NCBI GenBank assembly: GCA_964522485.1
Contig: CAZFUS010000003.1
Coordinates: 1-64,000, forward strand
Origin: Methylohalomonas sp964522485
Lineage (GTDB): Bacteria; Pseudomonadota; Gammaproteobacteria; Methylohalomonadales; Methylohalomonadaceae
DNA length: 64,000 nt
Direction: 5' to 3'
The translations under genes and the position numbers were made by a program. Below, piece after piece: positions 23,862 through 32,076 of this stretch. Under the pieces are notes generated by a model. It worked only from the letters and a program-made list of their open reading frames with translations. It was not told the DNA's origin and did not search any database. Numbering within the stretch: the stretch's first letter is position 1; each line of letters starts with the position of its first letter.

Positions 23862-24836
23862 TTAATTATGGCGGTCCGCTTTTTGTTGCGTGAAGACGTC
23901 GTTGCTTTCGGCCCATTGGTCCAGCTGACGAACGATTGCCTCAGGCGCATGGATCTGTGGCAGCGATGCTTCATCGAATTCCTGTTCCCAATCATCGACG
24001 TAGTCGCTCGCAATCCGGAAAGCTTCAACAAACGATCCGGCCTCGGCAAGTGCTTTTTCAAAGAAGGCACGGCCGAAATAGGTCATATCGGATTCATCCG
24101 TGCAACCGAATGACTGCCGATCATGGCGGGCCGCGGTCATGATCAGTGTGTAAGGATCCTTGAGAGGTTCGATAAAACCACCCGAATAGCAGGCAGACAC
24201 GACGATTACTTTCCATTTGATCGGCAGCCGTTTGATGATATTGGCAAGTTGCCCGGCCGGCAGATCCGGCAGTGAAACACCCCGATGATCCAGCACCAAT
24301 TCATGTTCGGGACTGCCGTGAGAGGTCAGGTAAAGAAACAGGATGTCCTGATTGTGATCCATAATTGCTGCCAGTCCCTCGAGTGCGATCTCGATGCTGG
24401 TGGCGGTGGCCAGCGGCAGTTGGCGGGTGGTGGTATGGCTGTTGACCAGCAGCAGTGAACGTCCCGCTGTTGCGAATTGTCGATCCAGCCGATCGCGAAT
24501 GAATTCGACTTCGCGGCGGAAGACTTCCTGGCTGCCGTCACCCGCCACGGCCAGGAGGAATAGCTCTATGTGTTCCGGGTCACCCGGTTTCAGCCGGCCC
24601 AAATCCTCGGCCAGCATATCGTTCTGATTATACAGAGCTGCCTCGGTAGCACGTTCGAGCGCGGCATAGTAGCGATCGACAAGGTCGGATTCGGAGCTGC
24701 GGGATGCGGCTTCATTGTTTTCGGCGATTTGCGTTTCGGCCGATGGTTGCGGTGTCCGGGGCGTGTGATGAATCAGTACAGCCAGCAGCAGCACCAGCGC
24801 GAGTAATGCCAGTAGAAGTCTGATGCGTGAGTTCAT
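23862..24836 (-). CDS. Membrane-anchored C13/caspase-like peptidase
   Basis: A 324-residue protein. A single N-terminal helix (residues 7-22) anchors it to the inner membrane, with the rest probably periplasmic. The C-terminal 200 residues have the caspase-haemoglobinase fold of peptidase family C13: VNSHTTT, strand DILFLYL followed by TSHG with the catalytic His173, and VIVVSACYSGG with Cys216. Legumain-type enzymes cleave after Asn or Asp; bacterial members with this layout are largely uncharacterised. An in-frame TTG at 24872 is rejected in favour of the ATG at 24836. It follows mtgA by 43 bp and may share its transcript. Confidence 0.82.
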   Translation of the reverse strand: MNSRIRLLLALLALVLLLAVLIHHTPRTPQPSAETQIAENNEAASRSSESDLVDRYYAALERATEAALYNQNDMLAEDLGRLKPGDPEHIELFLLAVAGDGSQEVFRREVEFIRDRLDRQFATAGRSLLLVNSHTTTRQLPLATATSIEIALEGLAAIMDHNQDILFLYLTSHGSPEHELVLDHRGVSLPDLPAGQLANIIKRLPIKWKVIVVSACYSGGFIEPLKDPYTLIMTAARHDRQSFGCTDESDMTYFGRAFFEKALAEAGSFVEAFRIASDYVDDWEQEFDEASLPQIHAPEAIVRQLDQWAESNDVFTQQKADRHN

Positions 24837-24879
24837 AGGGAGGAATGTAACCGGCTGTGCCGTCGAGGCCAAGTGCGGA

Positions 24880-25620
24880 TCAGGGGGTGGTGTTCAGGGG
24901 CTGCAGGTAGCCCGGCCCGCCGAGCTGGCGCATCTGCCGCAGGATCCAGTCGCGCCGTTTGAAAACATAGTCCGAGGGCTGGGTCACGCTATAGTTTGTC
25001 GGGCTGGGCAGTACGGCTGCCAGCAGGGCCGCCTGTTCCGGAGTCAGCATGGCGGCAGTCTGATCAAAAAATGCGAGGCTGGCGGCTTCAACGCCATACA
25101 CTCCGGGGCCGAACTGGGCGATATTGAGATAGATTTCGAGTATCCGCTGCTTGGGCCAGCACAGCTCGATCAGAATAGTGAACCAGGCTTCCAGTCCCTT
25201 GCGCAGCCAGCTCTGGGCCGGCCACAGAAACAGGTTTTTGGCGACCTGTTGTGAGATGGTACTCGCGCCGCGTAAATCGCCACCATCCATGTATTCGTAC
25301 AGTGCATCCCGGATGGATTCCGTATCGAAACCGTTGTGGGTGGGGAATTTCTGATCCTCGGCAGCGACGACGGCCAGACGCATGGTCGGTGCGATCGAGG
25401 ACCAGGTGACCCATTGATAGCGCGGATGTGCAACCAGGTGGCCAGTCTGTGTCAACGCGACGGCCCAGTGCTGCAGCATGAAAGCGCTGGTCGGTGGCGG
25501 CACCCAGCGCAGCAGCAGCACCGGCACCAGGGTCAGCAGCAGGAACAATAGCACCATGCCGAGCAGCAGACGCTGCAGCCATAGTCCGACGGATGAATGT
25601 TTTCTGGCGCGTTTTGTCAC
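24880..25620 (-). CDS. mtgA: Monofunctional peptidoglycan glycosyltransferase
   Basis: A 246-residue family GT51 enzyme that polymerises lipid II into glycan strands. One transmembrane helix (about 14-37) precedes the catalytic domain with AAEDQKFPTHNGFD (catalytic Glu), GASTISQQVAKNLFLWP, and LEIYLNIAQFGPGVYGVEAA. No transpeptidase domain follows, and the length matches MtgA. The start is a GTG at 25620 that gives a short basic N-terminus before the helix. It is transcribed ahead of the C13 peptidase gene. Confidence 0.93.
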   Translation of the reverse strand: MTKRARKHSSVGLWLQRLLLGMVLLFLLLTLVPVLLLRWVPPPTSAFMLQHWAVALTQTGHLVAHPRYQWVTWSSIAPTMRLAVVAAEDQKFPTHNGFDTESIRDALYEYMDGGDLRGASTISQQVAKNLFLWPAQSWLRKGLEAWFTILIELCWPKQRILEIYLNIAQFGPGVYGVEAASLAFFDQTAAMLTPEQAALLAAVLPSPTNYSVTQPSDYVFKRRDWILRQMRQLGGPGYLQPLNTTP

Positions 25621-25800
25621 GGCTGGTTCATGAAAATACGGTAGAAATCCGGTTACGGATGGCCTATGCTCAACTATACGCAGCGGACCATAGCGATAGT
25701 TATTTCGGAACGCCCACCTGAATTTTCAGCACGCATTTCGTAATTTCTCCATCAGGACACCTCTGCGCAATATCTTTATTTATATATGAGGTGAATTAGT

Positions 25801-26004
25801 GTGATTACCGGTACCGTCAAGTGGTTTAACGAGAGCAAGGGTTTCGGCTTTATCCAGCCGGATGACGGCAGTAAAGACGTCTTTGTTCATTACTCCGCGA
25901 TTCAGGGGGGTGGTTTCCGCTCCCTGACTGAGGGCCAAAAGGTGTCTTTCGAGGTCCAGAAGACCCCCAAAGGTCTCGCGGCGGCGAATGTTCAGGCAGC
26001 CTGA
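25801..26004 (+). CDS. CspA-family cold-shock protein
   Basis: A 67-residue single cold-shock domain with both RNA-binding motifs, KGFGFIQPDD (RNP1) and VFVHYSAI (RNP2). It binds single-stranded nucleic acid and can melt RNA structure; it may be constitutive or cold-induced. The start is GTG at 25801, with GAGG about ten bases upstream. A strong terminator follows 20 bp after the stop, so it is a single-gene unit. Confidence 0.95.
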   Translation: MITGTVKWFNESKGFGFIQPDDGSKDVFVHYSAIQGGGFRSLTEGQKVSFEVQKTPKGLAAANVQAA

Positions 26005-26024
26005 ACAGCTATCGTTGTTACCAC

Positions 26025-26052
26025 AAAAACCCCGCTCCGGCGGGGTTTTTTA
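26025..26052 (+). terminator. Intrinsic terminator of the cold-shock gene
   Basis: AAAAACCCCGC, loop TCCG-type, GCGGGGTTTTTT forms a GC-rich stem flanked by A and T runs, so it could work in both directions. It starts about 20 bp after the stop codon. Confidence 0.93.
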
Positions 26053-26427
26053 ATGGGTCTTTAAAAAGCACCTGTTGTGCGTTTCTCGAATCGCGAGTCC
26101 GGAGCACTTTTTGTTGCGCTACGGTATGTGCGGGCTGTTCGCCGCACTGCAAACGGCCACCGTCTGTATGGCCGTGGTACATCCGGGCTCGCTCCCGACG
26201 AATCAATCGCGCAAGTGATTGATTCGCGGCCGGGGCATTCCTGACCTGCCAGGAAGCTCTGAATAAGTCCGTCAGGGATTTACTCAGAGCACGAAAATCG
26301 AAAATGCGATTTTCTTCATTTTTCGATTAAACATGCAATCCTGTACCGTGGGAACCGCTGCCATTTTCAGAGGTTCCTTGATAACTTCAGGTTACAATGC
26401 CAGTCCCCTGAGAACCTGCAAAGCATT
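26053..26427. other. Repeat-bearing gap between cold-shock gene and mtnB
   Basis: About 375 bp without a gene. It holds a perfect 10-bp inverted repeat CGAATCAATC/GATTGATTCG at 26199-26226 (no T-run) and the MITE-like element at 26252-26377. The promoter of the mtn genes must lie between the element and 26428, or within the element. Confidence 0.55.
26252..26377. mobile_element. MITE-like non-coding element
   Basis: The ends are imperfect inverted repeats: GGAAGCTCTGAATAAG on the left and, read on the other strand, GGAACCTCTGAAAATG on the right (13 of 16 match). Between them lie further dyads, GCTCTGA/TCAGAGC and AATCGAAAA/TTTTTCGATT. Length is 126 bp with no reading frame. No clear target-site duplication is visible, so transposon origin is a hypothesis based on end structure. 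Confidence 0.4.
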
Positions 26428-27054
26428 ATGTCACTAGCGTTCGAACAGGCCGCCCGTGCACTGGCCCAGGCCGGCCACCAGCTCTATAACCTCGGCATGG
26501 TACCGGCAACCAGCGGCAATTTCTCCGCCCGGCTGGATAATGATCAGTTTGCCATTACCGTCTCCGGCCGGCATAAAGGCCGGCTGACGGACGACGATAT
26601 CATGCGGGTCGACAGTGCCGGCCAGTCGCTGGACGGCCGCCGGCCATCGGCGGAAACCGGCCTGCATATACAAATATATCAAAGACTTAACGATGTCGGC
26701 GCCGTGTTGCATCCGCATTCCATCCATGCGACGCTACTGTCGAAAATGCTGACGGCGCCGCTGCTGTTGGCGGATTATGAACTGCTAAAGGCTTTCAAGG
26801 GGGTTACCACCCATGCCTCGCAGCTGACGGTGCCGATCTTCGAGAACGATCAGAACATCGAACGGCTGGCCGCCCGTGTCGATGACTGGCTTGACAGCCA
26901 GCAGCCTCAACAGGAATCCGTGTACGGTTATCTGATCCGCGGTCACGGATTCTATACCTGGGGTGATAGCGTGGAAGACGCATTACGTCATGTCGAGGCG
27001 TTCGATTTTCTGTTCAGATGCGAGCTGATGCTGCGAGGAGTTGCTGTTCAATGA
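26428..27054 (+). CDS. mtnB: Methylthioribulose-1-phosphate dehydratase
   Basis: MtnB removes water from 5-methylthioribulose 1-phosphate in methionine salvage. The 208-residue protein is a class II aldolase/adducin fold with MVPATSGNFSARL near the N-terminus, the metal-binding HPHSIHATLLS, and a third His in IRGHGFYTWG. It is the first gene of mtnB-mtnD-mtnC; its TGA overlaps the mtnD ATG. The upstream enzyme MtnA and the phosphorylase MtnP are not in this window. Confidence 0.93.
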   Translation: MSLAFEQAARALAQAGHQLYNLGMVPATSGNFSARLDNDQFAITVSGRHKGRLTDDDIMRVDSAGQSLDGRRPSAETGLHIQIYQRLNDVGAVLHPHSIHATLLSKMLTAPLLLADYELLKAFKGVTTHASQLTVPIFENDQNIERLAARVDDWLDSQQPQQESVYGYLIRGHGFYTWGDSVEDALRHVEAFDFLFRCELMLRGVAVQ

Positions 27055-27611
27055 CAACCCTGACCATTTATCCCGAAATCAAGCCGGAACGGGAAGCTGT
27101 GTATACCGATTTCGATACCATTGCCGCAACGCTGGGAGAGGCCGGTGTCCGGCTGGAACGCTGGGAAGCCGGCCGACGGTTATCGCCGGAAGCGGACCAG
27201 GACGAAGTGCTGGCGGCGTACCGTAACGATGTTGAACGTCTCAACAAACAGTATGGATTTCAGTCCGTCGATGTGATCAGCCTGCGTCCCGACAATCCGA
27301 AGAAGCATGAATTACGGCAGAAGTTTCTGAGCGAGCATACACATGATGATTTCGAGGTGCGGTTTTTTGTAGACGGCCAGGGGCTGTTTTACCTGCATAT
27401 CGACGGTCGGGTCTACGCAGTATTATGTACCCGCGGCGATCTGATCAGTGTACCCGCCGGAACGACACACTGGTTCGATATGGGTGCCAATCCGGATTTC
27501 AAGTGTATTCGTTTCTTTATCACGCCGGAAGGCTGGGTGGGTAACTTCACCGGCAACGATATAGCCAGCCGATTCCCGGATTTTGACAGCTACGTTGCCT
27601 CCCTGAATTGA
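27051..27611 (+). CDS. mtnD: Acireductone dioxygenase
   Basis: A 186-residue cupin enzyme converting acireductone and oxygen to 2-keto-4-methylthiobutyrate and formate (Fe form). Metal ligands are seen in SEHTHDDFEVRFFVDG (His-x-His-x4-Glu) and the last His in AGTTHWFDMG. The ATG at 27051 overlaps the mtnB stop as ATGA, and its own TGA overlaps the TTG of mtnC. Confidence 0.94.
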   Translation: MTTLTIYPEIKPEREAVYTDFDTIAATLGEAGVRLERWEAGRRLSPEADQDEVLAAYRNDVERLNKQYGFQSVDVISLRPDNPKKHELRQKFLSEHTHDDFEVRFFVDGQGLFYLHIDGRVYAVLCTRGDLISVPAGTTHWFDMGANPDFKCIRFFITPEGWVGNFTGNDIASRFPDFDSYVASLN

Positions 27612-28297
27612 TCCAGGCTGTGCTCACCGATGTTGAGGGCACGACGACGTCGTTGTCGTTCGTGCATGATGTACTGTTTCCCTATGCACGCGAGCGCCTG
27701 CCCGACTTTATCCGCCGGCATCAAAACGAACCCGAGGTCAAAGAGCTGCTGGATGATCTACGTGAACAGCAGCAGCGTTACCTGAACGAACAGCAGGTCA
27801 TCGATCTGTTCGGTTACTGGATGGAGATCGATCGCAAGGAAACGGTGCTCAAGAGTCTGCAGGGCATCATGTGGCGAGCCGGTTATGAGTCCGGCGATTT
27901 TACCGGCCATGTCTATGAAGACGCTGTGCGCAGACTGCGCGAATGGCATGATGCCGGTATCAGGCTGTATGTCTTTTCGTCCGGTTCAGTGCCGGCCCAG
28001 AAACTGCTTTTCGGTTACAGCGATTTCGGTGATCTGACGCCGCTGTTCGCCGGTTATTTCGATACCCGCACCGGTGCCAAGCGCGAAGCCGGCGCCTATA
28101 AGCATATTGCCGAAGCAGTCGAAATACCGCCGGAAGAAATTCTTTTCCTGTCAGACCTCATTGAGGAACTCAACGCCGCCCGCGCCGCCGGCATGCGGAC
28201 AACCCAGCTTGTCCGTGATGGTCAGGCAACTGCTGATCACCCGGCTGCAAGGAACTTTGATGAAATCGAGGTGTGGAAGATAGAGAATAGAAGATAG
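27608..28297 (+). CDS. mtnC: Enolase-phosphatase E1
   Basis: A 229-residue HAD-superfamily enzyme that enolises and dephosphorylates 2,3-diketo-5-methylthiopentyl 1-phosphate. The nucleophile loop is unusual but family-typical: VLTDVEGTTTSLSFVHDVLF. Later motifs are YVFSSGSVPAQKLLFG and ILFLSDLIEELNAARAAG. The start is a TTG at 27608 in a TTGA overlap with the mtnD stop; no ATG gives the family N-terminus. The last codons run into a tandem AGATAGAGAATAG repeat, so the extreme C-terminus (KIENRR) may be recent. Confidence 0.92.
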   Translation: MIQAVLTDVEGTTTSLSFVHDVLFPYARERLPDFIRRHQNEPEVKELLDDLREQQQRYLNEQQVIDLFGYWMEIDRKETVLKSLQGIMWRAGYESGDFTGHVYEDAVRRLREWHDAGIRLYVFSSGSVPAQKLLFGYSDFGDLTPLFAGYFDTRTGAKREAGAYKHIAEAVEIPPEEILFLSDLIEELNAARAAGMRTTQLVRDGQATADHPAARNFDEIEVWKIENRR

Positions 28298-28400
28298 AGA
28301 ATAGAGAATGGGAAGCAGGTGACACGTCTATAAACTGCAAATAGCAGGTGATGACGGCCGCTATGGGTTTTCGATCTCTATCCTCTATCAACTATCCTCC
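28279..28400. repeat. Intergenic inverted repeat with heptamer-like arms
   Basis: The left arm (28279-28310) is tandem GATAGAGAATAG-type units overlapping the end of mtnC; the right arm (28373-28400) holds the complement, CTCTATC-type units, before the gltA stop. The arrangement, between convergent genes, resembles those at 32384 and 57405. Confidence 0.5.
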
Positions 28401-28406
28401 CGGTTG

Positions 28407-29693
28407 CTAGGCTCTATCCCCGATTCTCACATATCCTCGTTTGGCCGGTCCGGTATAGATCTGCCGCGGCCGGTCTATCTTGGCCGGTGCCATGTGCACC
28501 TCGCGCCAATGTGATATCCAGCCGGGCAGACGGCCAATGGCGAAGATAACGGTAAACATGTTGGTCGGGATACCGAGAGCGCGCATGATAATGCCGCTGT
28601 AGAAGTCGACATTGGGATACAGCTTGCGCTCGATGAAATATTCATCCTCCAGCGCGACTTCTTCCAGACGCTTGGCGATATCCAGCAGTGGATCATGAAT
28701 GCCGAGCTTCTCGAGCACATTATCGCAAGCTTGTTTGATGATTCTGGCACGCGGATCGAAGTTTTTATAGACGCGGTGGCCAAAGCCCATCAGACGGATA
28801 CCCGCTTCTTTCTTTTTTACCTTCTCCATGTAGTCTTTCATGTTCATGCCGCTTTCATGCAACTGGGTCAGCATTTCGATAACCGCGACATTGGCGCCTC
28901 CATGCAGCGGTCCCCAGAGTGCGCAGACGCCTGCGGCCACGGAGGCATACAGGTTGGCCTCTGACGATCCCACCATGCGTACCGTTGAAGTGGAGCAGTT
29001 TTGTTCATGATCGGCGTGCAGGATCAGCAGTTTGTCCAGCGCATCAACGATGACTTCGTCCGGCTCATAGGGTTTGTGTGGCAGGGAAAACAGCAGGTGC
29101 AGGAAATTGGCAGTGTAGCGAAGGTCTGAACGCGGATAATTGACCGGCTTGCCAATCGATTTCCGATAGCTTGTGGCCGCAATAGTGCGGACTTTGCTCA
29201 TCAGGCGGGCTGACGGCTCCATGAACAGCTCATCGTCGTCCGGGCTCATGAATACCGGCTGGAAACAGCCAAGTGCATTGATCATGGCCGAGAGGATCGC
29301 CATGGGCGGTGCGTTCAGAGGGAAACCCTCGAAGGCATGCAGCATGTCTTCGTGAATGAACTGATGATTACCGAGCAGGGTACGGAATTCCTGCAGTTGG
29401 TGCTCGGTTGGTAGTTCACCGAAGATTAGCAGATAGGCGGTTTCAACGAAGCTGGATTTCTCTGCCAGTTCCTCGATCGGATAACCGCGATAACGCAGAA
29501 TGCCCTGATCGCCATCGATGAAGCAGATATTGCTCTGACACGAACCGGTATTGGCATAGCCATTATCCAGTGTGATCAGGCCGGACTGGGCGCGCAGCGA
29601 GCTGATGTCGATACCGGTTTCCTGTTCGGTGCCGACAACAACGGGTAATTCCAGGCTCTTGCCGTCATAATTCAGTGTTGCGGTTTTCGACAT
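28407..29693 (-). CDS. gltA: Citrate synthase (type II)
   Basis: A 428-residue hexameric-type citrate synthase condensing acetyl-CoA and oxaloacetate. Catalytic residues lie in ALWGPLHGGAN (His), MGFGHRVYKNFDPRA (His and Asp), and DFYSGIIMRALG. The N-terminal beta region (SCQSNICFIDGDQGILRYRG) is typical of the Gram-negative, NADH-regulated form. AGAGGAG lies five bases before the ATG. It stands alone, convergent with the mtn genes. Confidence 0.96.
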   Translation of the reverse strand: MSKTATLNYDGKSLELPVVVGTEQETGIDISSLRAQSGLITLDNGYANTGSCQSNICFIDGDQGILRYRGYPIEELAEKSSFVETAYLLIFGELPTEHQLQEFRTLLGNHQFIHEDMLHAFEGFPLNAPPMAILSAMINALGCFQPVFMSPDDDELFMEPSARLMSKVRTIAATSYRKSIGKPVNYPRSDLRYTANFLHLLFSLPHKPYEPDEVIVDALDKLLILHADHEQNCSTSTVRMVGSSEANLYASVAAGVCALWGPLHGGANVAVIEMLTQLHESGMNMKDYMEKVKKKEAGIRLMGFGHRVYKNFDPRARIIKQACDNVLEKLGIHDPLLDIAKRLEEVALEDEYFIERKLYPNVDFYSGIIMRALGIPTNMFTVIFAIGRLPGWISHWREVHMAPAKIDRPRQIYTGPAKRGYVRIGDRA

Positions 29694-30112
29694 GATGCTC
29701 CTCTCTGTTATCCGAATATAAATAAAGGCTGTCGTCGACTGACGCAGGATAAACGTGCTTTTGAATCCCTGATTGCGTAAACGGCATTTCCTCTGCCGCC
29801 ACCTGGCACACCGGATTCGCGTCAGGACCGAACCTGGCTATGTCACATCAAATTTCTGATCAAGTTTGATTGCGGGCGGGACATCCCGCATCGCTTCAAC
29901 AGGCTGTTGAGGGAGGCGGTATTTTACGCAAGAGAATCCATTCCGTCTTGTGCGATGCGGCAGTTTTTTCTTCCGGCCTTGACAAGCGGCCAGCATTCGG
30001 CATTGGAAATGTCCCCGGCGCCTGTCCGGGATCTTTGAACAGGAACATGGAAATCAGTAATATCAATGTTTTCCGGATACATTCTAAACAGAATGTTCGA
30101 TGGAGGCTGATA
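29694..30112. other. Divergent gap between gltA and PH-domain gene
   Basis: About 420 bp that must carry both promoters. A TTGACA hexamer stands at 29979-29984 on the plus strand, but no good -10 box follows at 17 bp. A GC-rich dyad GCGGG/CCCGC lies at 29873-29890. An in-frame extension of the downstream gene reaches 29870 but is low-complexity in character and is not counted as coding. Confidence 0.4.
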
Positions 30113-30556
30113 ATGGAATTGGAAATCCGGCCGAGTTGGCGTGATCAGTTCGGTTTACTGCTGGTGTTCGGCATATTATTAATCACGTCGGTAGTTACCC
30201 TGCTGCAGCCGATTGGCGGTGTGTCACCGAATGTCGTCGCCGGTGTATTTCTGGTTCTGACAATCCTGGTTGGACTGACCATACTTTACCGGCATTATGT
30301 CTGGAGTTTCACTATTGACGGTATCAGTATCGAAAGTTGTTACGGGATTATTTCGCGTAATATTCATTCCATCCGAATCCGCGACCTGCGCAATATCAAC
30401 GTGCGTCAGGGGATTCTGCAGCGTCTGCTGGGCATCGGTGATATCGAGTTTTCGAGTGCCGGCGGCGCGGGTATTGAAGTGACTTTTTATGGCGTGGCCG
30501 GGCCGATGGCCCTGAAACGCCGCATCCATTCACTTGAATCGGCACCTGATGAATGA
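30113..30556 (+). CDS. PH-domain (YdbS/DUF304-like) membrane protein
   Basis: A 147-residue protein with two transmembrane helices (about 14-34 and 43-63) followed by a bacterial PH-like domain: WSFTIDGISIESCYGIISRN, then SIRIRDLRNINVRQGILQRL and the GIGDIEFSSAGG strand typical of bPH2 domains. The soluble part should face the cytoplasm. Function in the family is unclear. The ATG at 30113 has GGAGG seven bases upstream and fits the hydrophobic start; it is preferred over the longer frame. Confidence 0.75.
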   Translation: MELEIRPSWRDQFGLLLVFGILLITSVVTLLQPIGGVSPNVVAGVFLVLTILVGLTILYRHYVWSFTIDGISIESCYGIISRNIHSIRIRDLRNINVRQGILQRLLGIGDIEFSSAGGAGIEVTFYGVAGPMALKRRIHSLESAPDE

Positions 30557-30586
30557 CTGTACAATAATGTTCACAAACTGGGCAGA

Positions 30587-31228
30587 TCAACGCGTCTGAG
30601 TGTTTGTGGCGGTCGTTTCGGGAGTCGCCTGCTGGCGCTGTTGCACCAGCTTCATGAAATTGTGCGCAACCCGTGGCACATTTTCGAAATAATGGGTGAG
30701 ATCGCTGTAATTCGCGCACAGTAACTCGCAACGCTCCAGTGTTCTGACAGATGCATTGCGATGGCCATCCTGGAAATAGCCCATTTCGCCGATGGCGTCT
30801 CCGGCTGCCAGCAGCGCCAGGCGCGTCCAGTTGCCTTCGATGTCGGTACGGTAGACTTCGGCCGTTCCGACCGCGAGCACGAATAAAGTCGGATCATATT
30901 CGTCCTGAATAATGAATTGCTTATATGGCGCGACGGTCACTTCGCGAAAACGACTGCTCAGCGCGCTGAGCTCAGGCTGGCTGAGCGATTCGAAAATATA
31001 GCACTGACTCAGGCGATCGACCCGCTGCCGTCGCAGCGCGATCTCGAGTTCTGCCCGGGTGATGACACCCTGTTCCTGGAGAATCTCGCCGATACGCTTC
31101 GGCGTGCCGTCGGGATGCCGGTCCCGGGTCTGCCTTTCGAGGGCCGAATGCAACGTGCCCGGTGAGCAGGCCATATATTCGGCCAGGCGCTGAAAATAAT
31201 ATTTTATATGTTTAGGGTCTTCCGCCAT
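30587..31228 (-). CDS. Cyclic-nucleotide-binding-domain protein
   Basis: A 213-residue protein without a DNA-binding domain. Residues about 40-75 form a short helical module (RIGEILQEQGVITRAELEIA) like those at the N-termini of type II secretion or pilus ATPases. A cNMP-binding barrel follows: EVTVAPYKQFIIQDEYD, LFVLAVGTAEVY, and GDAIGEMGYFQDGHRNASVR in the position of the phosphate-binding cassette. The cassette's canonical R-T-A is replaced by N-A-S-V-R, so ligand binding is uncertain. AGGGGA precedes the ATG at 31228. Confidence 0.75.
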   Translation of the reverse strand: MAEDPKHIKYYFQRLAEYMACSPGTLHSALERQTRDRHPDGTPKRIGEILQEQGVITRAELEIALRRQRVDRLSQCYIFESLSQPELSALSSRFREVTVAPYKQFIIQDEYDPTLFVLAVGTAEVYRTDIEGNWTRLALLAAGDAIGEMGYFQDGHRNASVRTLERCELLCANYSDLTHYFENVPRVAHNFMKLVQQRQQATPETTATNTQTR

Positions 31229-31323
31229 GATGTTCCCCTGATCTATGGAATTATCATATAACACCGTTGGCGAGAGATGAACTTGTCATTTAACAGGTTG
31301 CTGAATGCAATCAGCAGAAAAGC

Positions 31324-32076
31324 ATGATCCGCTGGTTTAAACGCAGGCGCGAGATCCCGGACGCGGAATGGAATCGATTGATTGAATCGCGCGCATTTCT
31401 GCACGGTCTGGATGGCAGTCAACTGTCACGCCTGCGCGACCTTTGCAGCCTGTTTCTACATGCCAAGGCACTGGAGCCGGTCAGCGGGCTGGAACTGTCG
31501 GCGCATGACGAAGGGTTGATTGCGGTACAGGCGTGTGTGCCGATACTGGAGCTCGGTCTGGACTGGTACCGCGGCTGGAGCGCCATCATTATCTATCCGG
31601 ACAGCTTTATCGGCGTGCATCCGGAATCCGATGAGGCCGGTGTGGTTCACGAGCATGCCATGCCGCAGAGCGGCGAATCCTGGCAACGTGGCCCCGTGAT
31701 CCTGGCCTTGCCGGATGTCCGCAGTGGCGGGCAGTGCCGCGGCGCTAACGTCGTGATACACGAAATGTCGCACAAACTCGATATGCTCAATGGTGACGCC
31801 AATGGTTATCCGCCGCTGCACGCAGATATGCGTACGGAGGACTGGAGCCGGATATTCGAAGCGGCCTACATTGAGTTTCGGCAGTACGTCGACAGCGGCG
31901 CGGTAATGGATATCGACACTTACGCTGCGGAATCGCCCGCAGAATTTTTCGCTGTTTTCAGTGAATGCTTTTTCGAACGGCCGGCGGTGTTGCAGCACGG
32001 TTTTCCCGATGTATACCGGCAGCTTGTGCAGTTTTACCGTCAGGATCCCGCGCAGAGACTGTCGAATGACCACTAG
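31324..32076 (+). CDS. mtfA: Zinc peptidase MtfA
   Basis: A 250-residue cytosolic metallopeptidase. The gluzincin motif HEMSHKLDMLNG is near residue 149, with the third ligand Glu in ESPAEFFAVFSECFF. In E. coli MtfA binds the repressor Mlc and thereby affects ptsG expression, and it has aminopeptidase activity. The neighbouring genes give no clue to a partner. Its 3' end overlaps the convergent DUF1232 frame by 119 bp. Confidence 0.9.
   Translation: MIRWFKRRREIPDAEWNRLIESRAFLHGLDGSQLSRLRDLCSLFLHAKALEPVSGLELSAHDEGLIAVQACVPILELGLDWYRGWSAIIIYPDSFIGVHPESDEAGVVHEHAMPQSGESWQRGPVILALPDVRSGGQCRGANVVIHEMSHKLDMLNGDANGYPPLHADMRTEDWSRIFEAAYIEFRQYVDSGAVMDIDTYAAESPAEFFAVFSECFFERPAVLQHGFPDVYRQLVQFYRQDPAQRLSNDH

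Noticed and set aside
26199..26226. Perfect 10-bp hairpin considered as a terminator
   Set aside because: No T-run follows on either strand and the cold-shock gene already has a strong terminator at 26025.
29979..29984. TTGACA considered as a -35 box for the PH-domain gene
   Set aside because: No acceptable -10 element occurs 16-18 bp downstream.
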